Of a stretch of DNA of 64,000 nucleotides, positions 8,323 to 17,203 are shown piece by piece. Origin of the DNA: Salinimicrobium nanhaiense (GTDB lineage: Bacteria; Bacteroidota; Bacteroidia; Flavobacteriales; Flavobacteriaceae); the NCBI GenBank assembly GCA_012038135.1, contig JAAVJQ010000005.1, positions 1-64,000 on the forward strand. The letters are read 5' to 3'. Numbering within the stretch: the first letter of the stretch is position 1; every line of letters starts with the position of its first letter. A program made the position numbers and the translations under genes. Under the pieces are notes generated by a model, which was not told the DNA's origin, did not search any database, and worked only from the letters and a program-made list of their open reading frames with translations.

Positions 8323-9258
8323 TTATAATTTTAGAAGGGCATGGCTCTCCGGGTCGTAGAGAAAATCATATTTTCTAGCCCCGCCATAATTTTCATTGTC
8401 TTTTAAATTCTGGTAGTAATTCTTGGTGCCTTTAAGAGCTTTGACTCCGTCATCATTGAGCTTTACGCTTTCTTCAGAGCTTTCATAGAAAGGGCTTAAT
8501 TTCTCTATCACCCTTTGCATTTGCACATCCACATACCCATAATATCCCTGGTATTCCAGTGCATAACCAAGTAAGTGGTGTAAAGAGGTGATCGTATGTT
8601 CGTCGATAAGTTTAAGGACGTTCATTTCAAGGGTATTAAGGCCGGTTTTTATGCTTGGAAACCTTTCCACATGAGCCCTGATGGAGCTGGACAGGTACTC
8701 GAAATTCGTGGTTTTTTTTATTTCAGAAACCAGGCGTTGAGGATTGCTGCTGCAGTAAAGTTCCCAGATCAACTGCGCAGTTTGAATGTCGTCATCTGTC
8801 AAGGGAATTCTTTGCTTGTAATGCTCCTTTAGGTGTTTTTCTGAAAGTTGGGAGAGAGGAGACATCTCCAGTTCTCCTTTTAACTTTCGGCTACACAATA
8901 GAGAAAAAGGTCCGGTTTTCTTATTCTGAAGCAGAAAACTAATAAGGGCAAGCATATTCATATGGGAGAACAGGTCGAATTCGAACCACAGCACCACTTC
9001 ATCGTAATTGTTGATGGCCGCCAGTTTTACCAGTTCTGCCAGAAATTCTTCCTGGTATCTCTCTTCGGAAATTTGATATTTTTCCTTTAAAAAATTTCTT
9101 CTGAGTAAAACAAACTCTTCATCTCCCACATCAATGGAGGCAGGGCCTTCACATAACATTTCCCGCCAGGTGATCACATCTCCTGACAGACCCAGATTAA
9201 GGATCTTTTCAGAAAGATCATCCCCATTGGTGATATGCAGTAACTTCTTGTCCTCCAT
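8323..9258 (-). CDS. DUF1835 domain-containing protein
   Basis: The 311-residue cytosolic protein has the DUF1835 hallmark at its N-terminus: LHITNGDDLSEKI, then VITWREMLCEGP around residues 29-40. This is followed by an acidic VVLWFEFDLFSHMNML stretch. The family is widespread in Bacteroidota and Firmicutes and has no established function. It sits between the SUI1-family gene (12 bp upstream) and the nucleoside phosphorylase gene (1 bp downstream) in one operon. Confidence 0.85.
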   Translation of the reverse strand: MEDKKLLHITNGDDLSEKILNLGLSGDVITWREMLCEGPASIDVGDEEFVLLRRNFLKEKYQISEERYQEEFLAELVKLAAINNYDEVVLWFEFDLFSHMNMLALISFLLQNKKTGPFSLLCSRKLKGELEMSPLSQLSEKHLKEHYKQRIPLTDDDIQTAQLIWELYCSSNPQRLVSEIKKTTNFEYLSSSIRAHVERFPSIKTGLNTLEMNVLKLIDEHTITSLHHLLGYALEYQGYYGYVDVQMQRVIEKLSPFYESSEESVKLNDDGVKALKGTKNYYQNLKDNENYGGARKYDFLYDPESHALLKL

Positions 9259-9270
9259 AGGTATTGTTGA

Positions 9271-9627
9271 TTAACCTCCGATGCGTTTTACCCTGTACCC
9301 AAGATCTTTTAAATGAGCCATCACCTTATCCCGCACATCTCCCTGGATGATGATCTCTCCATCTTTTACAGAGCCGCCTACGCCACATTTCTTTTTAAGG
9401 TCTTTGCCCAAAGCATTCAGATCCTCATCAGATCCTATAAATCCTTTGACCACAGTCACTTTTTTTCCTGCACGTCCCTTTGAACTGTAATGGGCTTCCA
9501 GCAGTTGGTCTTCCGGTTTCAGCGTTTCGCCGGAATCTTCATCATCATATTTATCGGGTTCAAAAGAATCGTTGGTGGAGAATACAAAGCCGCCAAGATC
9601 TTCCAGCCCCATCTTTTTCTTAGCCAT
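9271..9627 (-). CDS. SUI1/eIF1-family translation factor (YciH-like)
   Basis: The 118-residue protein has a C-terminal SUI1 domain (VTVVKGFIGSDEDLNALGK, then KKKCGVGGSVKDGEIIIQGD). That domain is the bacterial YciH counterpart of eukaryotic eIF1 and is thought to influence start-codon fidelity or translation under stress. The first 45 residues are an acidic extension. It lies 5 bp after the oxygenase gene in the same operon. Confidence 0.9.
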   Translation of the reverse strand: MAKKKMGLEDLGGFVFSTNDSFEPDKYDDEDSGETLKPEDQLLEAHYSSKGRAGKKVTVVKGFIGSDEDLNALGKDLKKKCGVGGSVKDGEIIIQGDVRDKVMAHLKDLGYRVKRIGG

Positions 9628-9632
9628 AAGAT

Positions 9633-10586
9633 CTACTTTTTGAGACCTATCTCACGAAGACGTTGATCCAGGAATTCTCCTGCAGTAATATCCTCATAAG
9701 CTTTAGGATTGGCCTCGCCAATACATTCTTCCAGGCAGTTCAATGGCATTTCACTTCTTGGATGCATGAAGAATGGAATTGAATATCGCGGCGTACCCCA
9801 TTGTTCCCGCGGTGGATTTATCACGCGGTGAATTGTGGAACGCAGTTTATTGTTGGTATGTCGCTCCAGCATGTCTCCCACATTGATTACCAGCTCATCT
9901 TCCTGCGGAATAGCATCGATCCATTCGCCATCTTTGCGCAACACCTGAAGTCCTCCCGTAGATGCCCCCATTAAAAGAGTGATAAGGTTAATGTCGCCGT
10001 GAGCTCCTGCTCTAACAGCTCCTTTTGGCTCTTCGGTAATAGGAGGATAGTGAATAGGCCTTAAGATACTGTTCCCGTTGCTCGCCCAATGATCAAAATA
10101 AAATTCATCAAGACCAAGGTAGAGCGCAAGAGCCCTTAAGACATAAATCCCGGTCTTTTCCAGCATTCGGTAAGCTTCCATTCCGGTGTGATTGAAATCG
10201 GGCAATTCCTCTACCTGTACATTTTCAGGATACTCTTCAATAAGATTGGCATCCTTAGAAGGTTCCTGACCAAAGTGCCAGAATTCCTTAAGATCTCCTT
10301 CTTTTTTGCCTTTCGCATGTTCTTTTCCGAAGGAAATGTATCCCCTTTGTCCTGCCAGACCTTCAATTTCATATTTTCTTTTGGTATCCAGAGGTAGTGC
10401 AAAGAAATTCTTTACCTCCTTATAAAGTTCGTCAACAAGATTGTCACTTAAAAAGTGATTTTTTAAAGCTACAAAGCCAATTTCTTCGTAAGCTTTACCT
10501 ATCTCATTAACAAATTTTTGCTTGCGCTGTGGATCATCAGATAAAAAGTCTGCAAGGTCAACGCTGGGAATGTTGTTCATTTCCAT
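9633..10586 (-). CDS. 2-oxoglutarate/Fe(II)-dependent oxygenase, isopenicillin N synthase family
   Basis: The 317-residue non-haem iron oxygenase has an N-terminal DIOX_N domain (IPSVDLADFLSDD at the start). The jelly-roll core shows the HxD of GAHGDINLITLL near residue 192, the distal His in RSTIHRVINPP near 250, and the RYSIPFF co-substrate motif near 266. Such proteins are common in Bacteroidota but the substrate is unknown. It is the first gene of the seven-gene minus-strand operon running to 3805. Confidence 0.88.
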   Translation of the reverse strand: MEMNNIPSVDLADFLSDDPQRKQKFVNEIGKAYEEIGFVALKNHFLSDNLVDELYKEVKNFFALPLDTKRKYEIEGLAGQRGYISFGKEHAKGKKEGDLKEFWHFGQEPSKDANLIEEYPENVQVEELPDFNHTGMEAYRMLEKTGIYVLRALALYLGLDEFYFDHWASNGNSILRPIHYPPITEEPKGAVRAGAHGDINLITLLMGASTGGLQVLRKDGEWIDAIPQEDELVINVGDMLERHTNNKLRSTIHRVINPPREQWGTPRYSIPFFMHPRSEMPLNCLEECIGEANPKAYEDITAGEFLDQRLREIGLKK

Positions 10587-10681
10587 AAGATCATGTTTAA
10601 TTTACCTCACAAAGTTAATTAAAATCCTAAGAGTGTAGCGGCCTTTAATTTATTCTTAATAATCAGGAATCCTTTTTTATT

Positions 10682-10689
10682 TACATTTG
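10682..10689 (+). promoter_or_regulatory. putative -7 element TACATTTG
   Basis: This exactly matches TAnnTTTG, 18 bp before the ATG at 10708. No clear TTTG lies 20 bp upstream. The element covers the TTG at 10687 that would otherwise give a seven-residue longer protein, so it argues for the ATG start. Confidence 0.4.
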
Positions 10690-10707
10690 AGGAAGAAATT
10701 TTTTAAT

Positions 10708-12717
10708 ATGGAAATTAAGGATTCAAGAGAGAAACAACAGATCCCTTACGATATATCTAATTTTGAAAGTGATGAGCTGCTAAAGCTTTACCGGGCTATA
10801 CTTAAACCCCGGCTTATAGAAGAAAAGATGCTGGTTTTGCTACGCCAGGGAAAAATATCCAAGTGGTTTAGCGGGATTGGCCAGGAAGCCATCTCTATTG
10901 GGGTAACGCTATCCCTGGAGAAAGATGAATATATCCTGCCCATGCACAGAAACCTTGGAGTCTTTACTTCCCGGGAGATGCCTTTATACAGGCTGTTCGG
11001 ACAATGGCAGGGAAAGGCCTCCGGTTTTACAAAAGGACGCGACCGTAGTTTCCATTTTGGAACCCGGGAATACAAGATCATTGGAATGATCTCTCACCTG
11101 GGGCCGCAGTTGGGAGTGGCAGATGGGATCGCTCTCGCACATAAGCTTCAAAAAGAGGAAAAGATCACTGCAGTATTTACAGGAGAGGGAGGTACCAGCG
11201 AAGGGGATTTCCATGAGGCTCTAAATATCGCTTCAGTATGGAAATTACCTGTTTTGTTCTGCATTGAGAACAATGGCTACGGCCTTTCCACTCCAACTTC
11301 TGAACAATACAATTGCGAACACCTTGCCGACCGTGGTATTGGCTACGGAATGGAATCTCACATCATAGATGGAAATAATGTACTGGAGGTTTACGGAAAA
11401 ATTTCCAGGCTGGCAGAAAGTATGAGAAAGGATCCGCGACCGGTGCTGGTAGAATTCAAGACCTTCAGGATGCGCGGGCACGAGGAAGCCAGCGGAACAA
11501 AATATGTTCCCAATGAGCTGATGGAAGAGTGGGCAAAGAAAGATCCGGTGGTAAATTTCAGGGAATTTTTAATGTCCCGGGAAATACTTTCAGAAGCTTT
11601 AGACAGTCAATTCAAGGAGGAGATAAAATCTGAAATTGATGAAGATCTTAAAAAGGCAAATACAGAAGCTGCTATAGATTTTGATGAAACTAAAGAATTA
11701 AATGATGTTTACAAACCTTTTGTTTTTGAAGAGTTTAACCATTCAGATCAAACTGAAGAGCTTAGATATATTGATGCTGTTTCTCAAGGCTTAAGACAAT
11801 CTATGCAGCGGCATGAGAACCTTGTGCTCATGGGTCAGGACATTGCCGAATATGGCGGAGTCTTTAAGATCACCGAAAATTTTGTAGAGGAGTTTGGGAA
11901 AGAACGCGTAAGGAATACACCTATATGTGAGTCGGGGATTGTGGAAACTGCCATGGGACTTTCTATAAAAGGAATGAAAGCGATGGTAGAAATGCAGTTT
12001 GCCGACTTCGTAAGCTCAGGTTTCAATCCTGTGGTGAATTATCTGGCCAAAGTACATTACCGATGGAATCAAAATGCCGATGTGGTAATTAGAATGCCTT
12101 GCGGGGCAGGAGTAGGCGCAGGCCCTTTTCATAGTCAGACCAATGAAGCCTGGTTTACCAAGACTCCGGGTTTAAAAGTAGTCTATCCGGCTTTCCCTTA
12201 TGATGCCAAAGGGCTATTAAATACTGCGATCAACGATCCTAATCCTGTTTTATTCTTTGAACACAAGGCTTTATACCGAAGTACAAGGCAACAGGTGCCT
12301 GTAGATTATTACACGCTACCCTTTGGGAAAGCAGCTTTACTTAAAGAAGGTAACGATGTAACGGTGGTAAGTTTTGGTGCGGCCGTGCATTGGGCGCTGG
12401 AAACCTTGGAGAAGCACCCGGAGATCAATGCCGATCTTTTGGATATGAGAACGCTTCAGCCGCTGGATAAAGAAGCTATTTTTGCTTCCGTAAAAAAAAC
12501 GGGAAAGGTAATAATCCTACAGGAGGATTCAATTTTTGGAGGGGTGGGCTCAGACATTGCAGCCATGATCGCCGAAGAATGCTTTGAATTCCTGGACGCT
12601 CCTGTGGCAAGAGTAGGAAGCCTCGAAATGCCTGTTCCGTTTAGTAAGGCGCTCGAAGAAGGTTACCTTCCAAAGAAGCGTTTCGAGGAGAAAATTCAGG
12701 AATTATTAAAGTATTAA
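10708..12717 (+). CDS. 2-oxoacid dehydrogenase E1, fused alpha and beta subunits
   Basis: The 669-residue protein is the thiamine-diphosphate-dependent decarboxylating E1 of a branched-chain 2-oxoacid (or similar) dehydrogenase complex. Residues 1-320 form the alpha part with the ThDP motif from GEGGTSEGDFHEA to CIENNGYG. Residues 345-669 form the beta part (MGQDIAEYGGVFKIT, MQFADFVSSGFNPVVN). Alpha and beta are separate genes in most bacteria but fused in many Bacteroidota. No E2 or E3 gene is adjacent. Branched-chain versus pyruvate specificity is not decidable here. Confidence 0.9.
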   Translation: MEIKDSREKQQIPYDISNFESDELLKLYRAILKPRLIEEKMLVLLRQGKISKWFSGIGQEAISIGVTLSLEKDEYILPMHRNLGVFTSREMPLYRLFGQWQGKASGFTKGRDRSFHFGTREYKIIGMISHLGPQLGVADGIALAHKLQKEEKITAVFTGEGGTSEGDFHEALNIASVWKLPVLFCIENNGYGLSTPTSEQYNCEHLADRGIGYGMESHIIDGNNVLEVYGKISRLAESMRKDPRPVLVEFKTFRMRGHEEASGTKYVPNELMEEWAKKDPVVNFREFLMSREILSEALDSQFKEEIKSEIDEDLKKANTEAAIDFDETKELNDVYKPFVFEEFNHSDQTEELRYIDAVSQGLRQSMQRHENLVLMGQDIAEYGGVFKITENFVEEFGKERVRNTPICESGIVETAMGLSIKGMKAMVEMQFADFVSSGFNPVVNYLAKVHYRWNQNADVVIRMPCGAGVGAGPFHSQTNEAWFTKTPGLKVVYPAFPYDAKGLLNTAINDPNPVLFFEHKALYRSTRQQVPVDYYTLPFGKAALLKEGNDVTVVSFGAAVHWALETLEKHPEINADLLDMRTLQPLDKEAIFASVKKTGKVIILQEDSIFGGVGSDIAAMIAEECFEFLDAPVARVGSLEMPVPFSKALEEGYLPKKRFEEKIQELLKY

Positions 12718-12846
12718 GAAAGAATTAGGGGTAGTCCAACTATGTTAGGATTTCTTTACAAAAAAATTGTTAAATAAGTAATAATCTTTTGTCTGACGAA
12801 AGGTCGAGATGTAATTTTAGGTCAACTAATCACTAAAACCTAAATT

Positions 12847-13008
12847 ATGATACGATTAATCGTTATCTTTTTAATTATTGCAATTATTGCTGCCATCTTT
12901 GGATTTGGAGGAATTGCTGAAGGAGCTGCCGATATCGCGCAGATCATCTTCTACATTTTCTTAGTCCTTTTGGTGATAGCCTTGATAAGTAGACTTTTCA
13001 GAAGATAA
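12847..13008 (+). CDS. small membrane protein, DUF1328 family
   Basis: The 53-residue protein has two hydrophobic helices (about 2-22 and 31-50) separated by [12 protein letters not shown]. This is the typical DUF1328/YtjA pattern, with the conserved Gly-Ile-Ala turn, and it ends SRLFRR. The family consists of short inner-membrane proteins often linked to envelope stress, without known function. It is followed by its own terminator. Confidence 0.8.
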   Translation: MIRLIVIFLIIAIIAAIFGFGGIAEGAADIAQIIFYIFLVLLVIALISRLFRR

Positions 13009-13021
13009 TTGTAACGACGAC

Positions 13022-13070
13022 CTAATCCAATGTCATAACAGGTGTTCCACACCAGGCATTGGATTTTTTA
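13022..13070 (+). terminator. intrinsic terminator after the DUF1328 gene
   Basis: The stem AATCCAATG (13024-13032) pairs with CATTGGATT (13057-13065), with a smaller inner hairpin GGTG/CACC, followed by a T run. It lies 15 bp after the stop codon at 13008. Confidence 0.7.
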
Positions 13071-13088
13071 TTAACCAAAACAAAAAGA

Positions 13089-13568
13089 ATGAAAAAGATT
13101 GTGGTTTTATTTTTAAGTATAGCTTTTCTGGTCTCCTGTGGCTCTGCCAAGGTAGTAAATGAAGCCAGAAAAACTATGAACGGAGACTGGCAGTTGACGA
13201 GTATAACCTATCCCGGTAATGCACAAAATGTAAAGGTTTCCTTGCTGGATAATATTCCTGCACAATGTTTGGAAAACAGCACATGGGTATTTATTTCAAA
13301 TAATAATACCGGGTCTTATCAACCTTCCGGAATGGACTGTGACTCTAATACCAGGTTCTTCATCTGGTCAGTTGATGGAACCAATGCAGCAATGGGAAAT
13401 TATGACCTAATGTTCAAGCCAACGAATGCTAACCATAAATCGGAAATGGGAAATCTGGGTTACCGTTTAAATCTTACTAACCTTACGGCTAATCAAATGG
13501 TATGGGAGCAAACGGTGCAGTTTGAAGGAAAGCCCTTCACAATTAGAATGAACTTTAATAAAATATAA
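13089..13568 (+). CDS. lipoprotein, lipocalin-like
   Basis: The 159-residue protein has a lipoprotein signal (hydrophobic residues 4-14, lipobox LVSC with Cys near 17). The first mature segment contains MNGDWQLTSITYPG, resembling the opening strand of lipocalin-like domains in Bacteroidota. I chose the ATG at 13089 because an upstream in-frame TTG at 13059 falls in the preceding terminator. It is followed after 2 bp by the OmpA-like gene, so the two are probably co-expressed at the outer membrane. Confidence 0.7.
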   Translation: MKKIVVLFLSIAFLVSCGSAKVVNEARKTMNGDWQLTSITYPGNAQNVKVSLLDNIPAQCLENSTWVFISNNNTGSYQPSGMDCDSNTRFFIWSVDGTNAAMGNYDLMFKPTNANHKSEMGNLGYRLNLTNLTANQMVWEQTVQFEGKPFTIRMNFNKI

Positions 13569-13570
13569 TT

Positions 13571-14263
13571 ATGAAAATTACGAAAAACAGCTTTTTTGCT
13601 ATTCTTTTTGCCGCAACCATGCTTGTTGGTTGTGATGCAACACGAAATGCAAATAATAAACAAAAAGGAGCCGTCATTGGAGCTACAAGTGGTGCCGTTA
13701 TTGGAGGTGTTGTGGGTAACAATACAGGTGACGGAAATACGGCTCTTGGTGCCATTATTGGCGGAGTCGTAGGTGGTGCAGCCGGATCTTATATTGGGAA
13801 CCGAATGGATAAGCAGGCCCAGAGAATAGAAGAAGAAATTCCTGGAGCTGAGGTTGAAAGAGTAGGTGAGGGTATAAACGTTACCTTCGATGAAACCAGC
13901 GGAGTTTATTTTGATACCGAAAGATATGCTATTGAAGGTCAATCCCGGGAGGCTTTAATGTCTCTTGCCGACATTTTTAAGGAATATCCCAATACAAATA
14001 TTCTTGTGGAAGGACATACAGATAGCACCGGTAGTGATGCATACAATCTTACACTTTCTAAGAACAGAGCCCAGGCTGTAACCAACTTTTTGGTGAACCA
14101 GGGAGTAGATAAGGGAAGGATTGATACCAAATGGTATGGAGAGGCGCAACCTAAATATGATAACAATACGGTAGAAGGTCGTTCCAAGAACCGTAGGGTT
14201 GAACTCGCAATCGTTGCTAACGAAAAACTTAAAGAAGAAGCTAAACAACAGGCAGGGAATTAA
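13571..14263 (+). CDS. OmpA-family lipoprotein with glycine zipper
   Basis: The 230-residue protein has a lipobox (LVGC, Cys21), then a glycine-zipper region at about 33-85 (repeated GAxxGGxxG spacing) that may insert in a membrane. A C-terminal OmpA peptidoglycan-binding domain follows, with VEGHTDSTGSDAYN, LSKNRAQAV and SKNRRVEL. It resembles YiaD-type lipoproteins that tie the outer membrane to the cell wall. A terminator follows directly. Confidence 0.9.
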   Translation: MKITKNSFFAILFAATMLVGCDATRNANNKQKGAVIGATSGAVIGGVVGNNTGDGNTALGAIIGGVVGGAAGSYIGNRMDKQAQRIEEEIPGAEVERVGEGINVTFDETSGVYFDTERYAIEGQSREALMSLADIFKEYPNTNILVEGHTDSTGSDAYNLTLSKNRAQAVTNFLVNQGVDKGRIDTKWYGEAQPKYDNNTVEGRSKNRRVELAIVANEKLKEEAKQQAGN

Positions 14264-14282
14264 TTTCCCGGCAGTAGCATTG

Positions 14283-14309
14283 AAAACCCGGTGAATTCCG
14301 GGTTTTTTT
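14283..14309 (+). terminator. intrinsic terminator after the OmpA-like gene
   Basis: AACCCGG (14285-14291), loop TGAATT, CCGGGTT (14298-14304), then a run of T. It separates the lipoprotein genes from the biosynthetic cluster that starts 10 bp later, so the cluster promoter must lie very close to its first gene or within the terminator region. Confidence 0.75.
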
Positions 14310-14318
14310 ATATCCAAA

Positions 14319-15437
14319 ATGAATAAAAGATCGGTCATCATAATAGGAGGAGGGCTGGCAGGATTGACTGCTGCCATACATCTTTCCCAAAAAGGGCAAA
14401 AGATCACGCTATTTGAGAAGGAAAATTTTCCGCATCATAAAGTGTGTGGGGAATATCTGTCCCGGGAGGTAAAACCTTATTTTGACCGGTTAATCATTCC
14501 CCTGGGAGACCTGAAACCAAAAATTATCTCAGGGTTACAGTACAGTACACCTGCCGGAAGATCTCTGTATGTCAAATTGCCCCTTGGCGCCTTTGGTGTG
14601 AGCAGATTTTCGCTCGACAATCTTCTGTTCAAGACAGCTGTGGCCAACGGAGTAGAAGTAATCCAAGAGAAGGTGCTAAAAGTTGAGTTTTTAGATAATT
14701 TTTTTAAAGTTACCACTGCCCGGGGCCAATATTCTGCCTCTCATGTACTTGGCAGCTTCGGAAAAAGATCTGTTCTCGATAAAAATCTTGATCGTATTTT
14801 CTTCAAAAAGCCGGCACCATGGGTTGCGATAAAATCTCATTATGAACATAAGAATTTTCCTGATGATCTGGTGGCTCTGCATAACTTCAAAGGAGGCTAT
14901 TGCGGACTTTCACGAACAGAATCGGGAAGTATAAATATGTGTTACCTTGCCAGTTATAATAGCTTTAAAGAACACAAAGACCCTGATAAATACAATCAAA
15001 ATGTCCTGCGGAAAAATCCTTTTTTGGATGCTTTTCTTGCCGAAGCCACCCCTATCTTTTCACAGCCTTTGACCATTGCCCAGATCTCCTTTCACAGGAA
15101 GGAAGCGGTAAAGGAGCATATGCTCATGCTGGGAGATGCAGCAGGATTGATCCATCCTCTCTGCGGGAACGGAATGGCCATAGCCATTCACAGCGCAAAA
15201 ATTGCTTCAGAAGAGCTCCTTTTTCACCTGGATACAGGCAGTTCCAGAGAAGAAATGGAAGCAGCCTATAAAAAGCGTTGGGAAGAAACCTTTAGCCGAA
15301 GATTTTCTACAGCTACCTGGCTTCAAAAGATATTATTAAGAGAGAAAATGGCAGAAGTTTCCCAAAGCCTCATTTCAAAGTTTCCTTCTATCTTACCCGT
15401 TATTATTAAACAAACTCACGGCAGTGCTATAGAATGA
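14319..15437 (+). CDS. FAD-dependent oxidoreductase, geranylgeranyl-reductase-like
   Basis: The 372-residue flavoprotein has an N-terminal Rossmann GGGLAGLTAAIHL (FAD ADP-binding), followed by ENFPHHKVCGEYLSRE and the second FAD motif MLGDAAGLIHPLCGNGMA near residue 270. Members of this group hydroxylate aromatic rings or reduce polyprenyl chains. Next to a methyltransferase and a type III PKS it most likely oxidises the polyketide ring, as flavoprotein partners do in alkylresorcinol/alkylquinone clusters; this role is inference. First gene of the cluster; overlaps the next by 4 bp. Confidence 0.85.
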   Translation: MNKRSVIIIGGGLAGLTAAIHLSQKGQKITLFEKENFPHHKVCGEYLSREVKPYFDRLIIPLGDLKPKIISGLQYSTPAGRSLYVKLPLGAFGVSRFSLDNLLFKTAVANGVEVIQEKVLKVEFLDNFFKVTTARGQYSASHVLGSFGKRSVLDKNLDRIFFKKPAPWVAIKSHYEHKNFPDDLVALHNFKGGYCGLSRTESGSINMCYLASYNSFKEHKDPDKYNQNVLRKNPFLDAFLAEATPIFSQPLTIAQISFHRKEAVKEHMLMLGDAAGLIHPLCGNGMAIAIHSAKIASEELLFHLDTGSSREEMEAAYKKRWEETFSRRFSTATWLQKILLREKMAEVSQSLISKFPSILPVIIKQTHGSAIE

Positions 15438-16141
15438 TTGATACGAAGAAAAGGTCACGGGAAAAGGAGATCATGGATGATCTTGAGATGCAGGGTAGAG
15501 AGCTGGAGAAAACCCTTTTGGACCTTGATAAGGTCAATAGATGGCTTGGCGGCAATAAAATCACCCTTAATGGTGTACAAAGGCTTCTGAAAAACAGAAG
15601 TTTTGACAGGCCTCTAAAGATCATTGACGTAGGCTGTGGTAATGGAAGCATCCTAAAACAAGTGGCTCAATGGGGGCGGAGCAACGGAATCGAAATGCAA
15701 TTGATAGGTGTAGATGCCAATTCCAATGCAATGTCTATTGCTGAAAAAAATCTTTCAGGATTTCCTGAAGTTTCCTTTGAAGCAATGGATGTGTTTTCAG
15801 AAGCATTTAGAGAACTGGAAGCAGATATAATTTTATGTACCTTAACCCTGCACCATTTTTCAGATTCAGAAATTGAGCAGTTGATGAAAGATTTTTCAGA
15901 AATGGCAAAAGTGGGGGTTGTGATCAATGATCTGCAGCGAAGCAAAGCCGCATATTACCTTTTTAAGGCCTTTTGTCGCACCTTCAGCATAAGAGAGATC
16001 AACAGGAAGGATGGCCTTACATCAATTCTCAGAAGTTTTAAAAAAGAGGATCTTGTGAGGTATGGCCGGGGATTGAATGTAAAGCGGCAGGAGATCAATT
16101 ATAAATGGGCATTCAGGTATCAGTGGATCCTGTTTAAATAG
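15434..16141 (+). CDS. SAM-dependent methyltransferase
   Basis: The 235-residue class I methyltransferase has motif I IDVGCGNGSILKQ near residue 60, an acidic LIGVDANSNAMS motif II, and LCTLTLHHFSDSE near 138. Aromatic O- or C-methylation of the type III PKS product is a reasonable role by position. It overlaps the flavoprotein gene by 4 bp (ATGA) and is followed 9 bp later by the PKS gene, indicating translational coupling. Confidence 0.9.
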   Translation: MIDTKKRSREKEIMDDLEMQGRELEKTLLDLDKVNRWLGGNKITLNGVQRLLKNRSFDRPLKIIDVGCGNGSILKQVAQWGRSNGIEMQLIGVDANSNAMSIAEKNLSGFPEVSFEAMDVFSEAFRELEADIILCTLTLHHFSDSEIEQLMKDFSEMAKVGVVINDLQRSKAAYYLFKAFCRTFSIREINRKDGLTSILRSFKKEDLVRYGRGLNVKRQEINYKWAFRYQWILFK

Positions 16142-16150
16142 AAATTTTTT

Positions 16151-17203
16151 ATGAGTGTTAGAATTAAGACTGTAGCAAAAGAATTACCTCAATATTCAAG
16201 AGAAACAAAAGAAGTGATCCCTTTTGTCGAAACCTGGCTTAACGGGCAGGAAGAACGCTTCAGGCGCAAAGTGATCAAGATCTTTGAAGGCGCTGCAGTA
16301 GATAAAAGATATTCCATCATGGATCCTGCAGAGGTGTTTACTGCTACTTCCTTTGAGGAGAAGAACCGTATCTACTCTCGCGAAGCAAAGAAGCTGGGAT
16401 CAAAGGTGCTTCAAAATGCTTTAAATAAAGCAGGGTGGGAGGCAGATTCCATTGATTATATTATTACAGTGAGCTGTACAGGGATCATGATCCCGTCACT
16501 TGATGCTTTTTTAATCAATGAACTTGAAATGAAACAAGACGTGGTAAGGCTTCCGGTGACGGAAATGGGTTGTGCCGCCGGAATTTCAGGAATGATCTAT
16601 GCCACCAACTTTTTAAAAGCCAACAAGAACAAAAGAGCTGCGGTAATTGCTGTAGAAAGTCCCACAGCTACGCTGCAGCTGGAAGATTTTTCTATGGCAA
16701 ATATGGTGAGTGCTGCCATTTTTGGGGACGGTGCTGCCTGCGTGCTACTTTCTTCGGAAGAAGATGTGGAAGGGCCCGAGATCATAGGGGAGGAGATGTA
16801 CCATTTTTTTGACGCTACTCATATGATGGGGTTTGATCTCACCAATGATGGACTCAAAATGGTCCTTGATCCTGAGGTGCCGCAAACCATTGCAGATCAT
16901 TTTCCGCAGATCATTCATCCCTTTTTAGAAAAGCATAATTCCTCCATCGAACAGGTAGAACATTTGATCTTTCATCCCGGCGGAAAAAAGATCGTACAGA
17001 CGGTTGAAGAACTTTTTGGTAAATTAGGGAAGAATATTGATGATACTAAAGAGGTACTGCGGCTTTATGGTAACATGAGCAGTGCTACGGTGCTTTATGT
17101 ACTGGAAAGGTTTCTTGAAAAACAGGTTGAAAAAGGGGAGCAGGGCTTAATGTTAAGTTTTGGACCCGGCTTTTCGGCTCAAAAAATACTCTTGCAATGG
17201 TAA
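16151..17203 (+). CDS. type III polyketide synthase
   Basis: The 350-residue chalcone/stilbene-synthase-like enzyme condenses an acyl starter with malonyl-CoA units and cyclises the chain. The catalytic triad is visible: Cys in EMGCAAGISG near residue 141, His in FHPGGKK near 275, and Asn in LYGNMSSATVL near 308. Length is normal. The neighbouring FAS-type genes suggest the starter is a custom acyl chain delivered on the cluster's own acyl carrier protein, giving an alkylpyrone or alkylresorcinol-like product. Product unknown. Confidence 0.93.
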   Translation: MSVRIKTVAKELPQYSRETKEVIPFVETWLNGQEERFRRKVIKIFEGAAVDKRYSIMDPAEVFTATSFEEKNRIYSREAKKLGSKVLQNALNKAGWEADSIDYIITVSCTGIMIPSLDAFLINELEMKQDVVRLPVTEMGCAAGISGMIYATNFLKANKNKRAAVIAVESPTATLQLEDFSMANMVSAAIFGDGAACVLLSSEEDVEGPEIIGEEMYHFFDATHMMGFDLTNDGLKMVLDPEVPQTIADHFPQIIHPFLEKHNSSIEQVEHLIFHPGGKKIVQTVEELFGKLGKNIDDTKEVLRLYGNMSSATVLYVLERFLEKQVEKGEQGLMLSFGPGFSAQKILLQW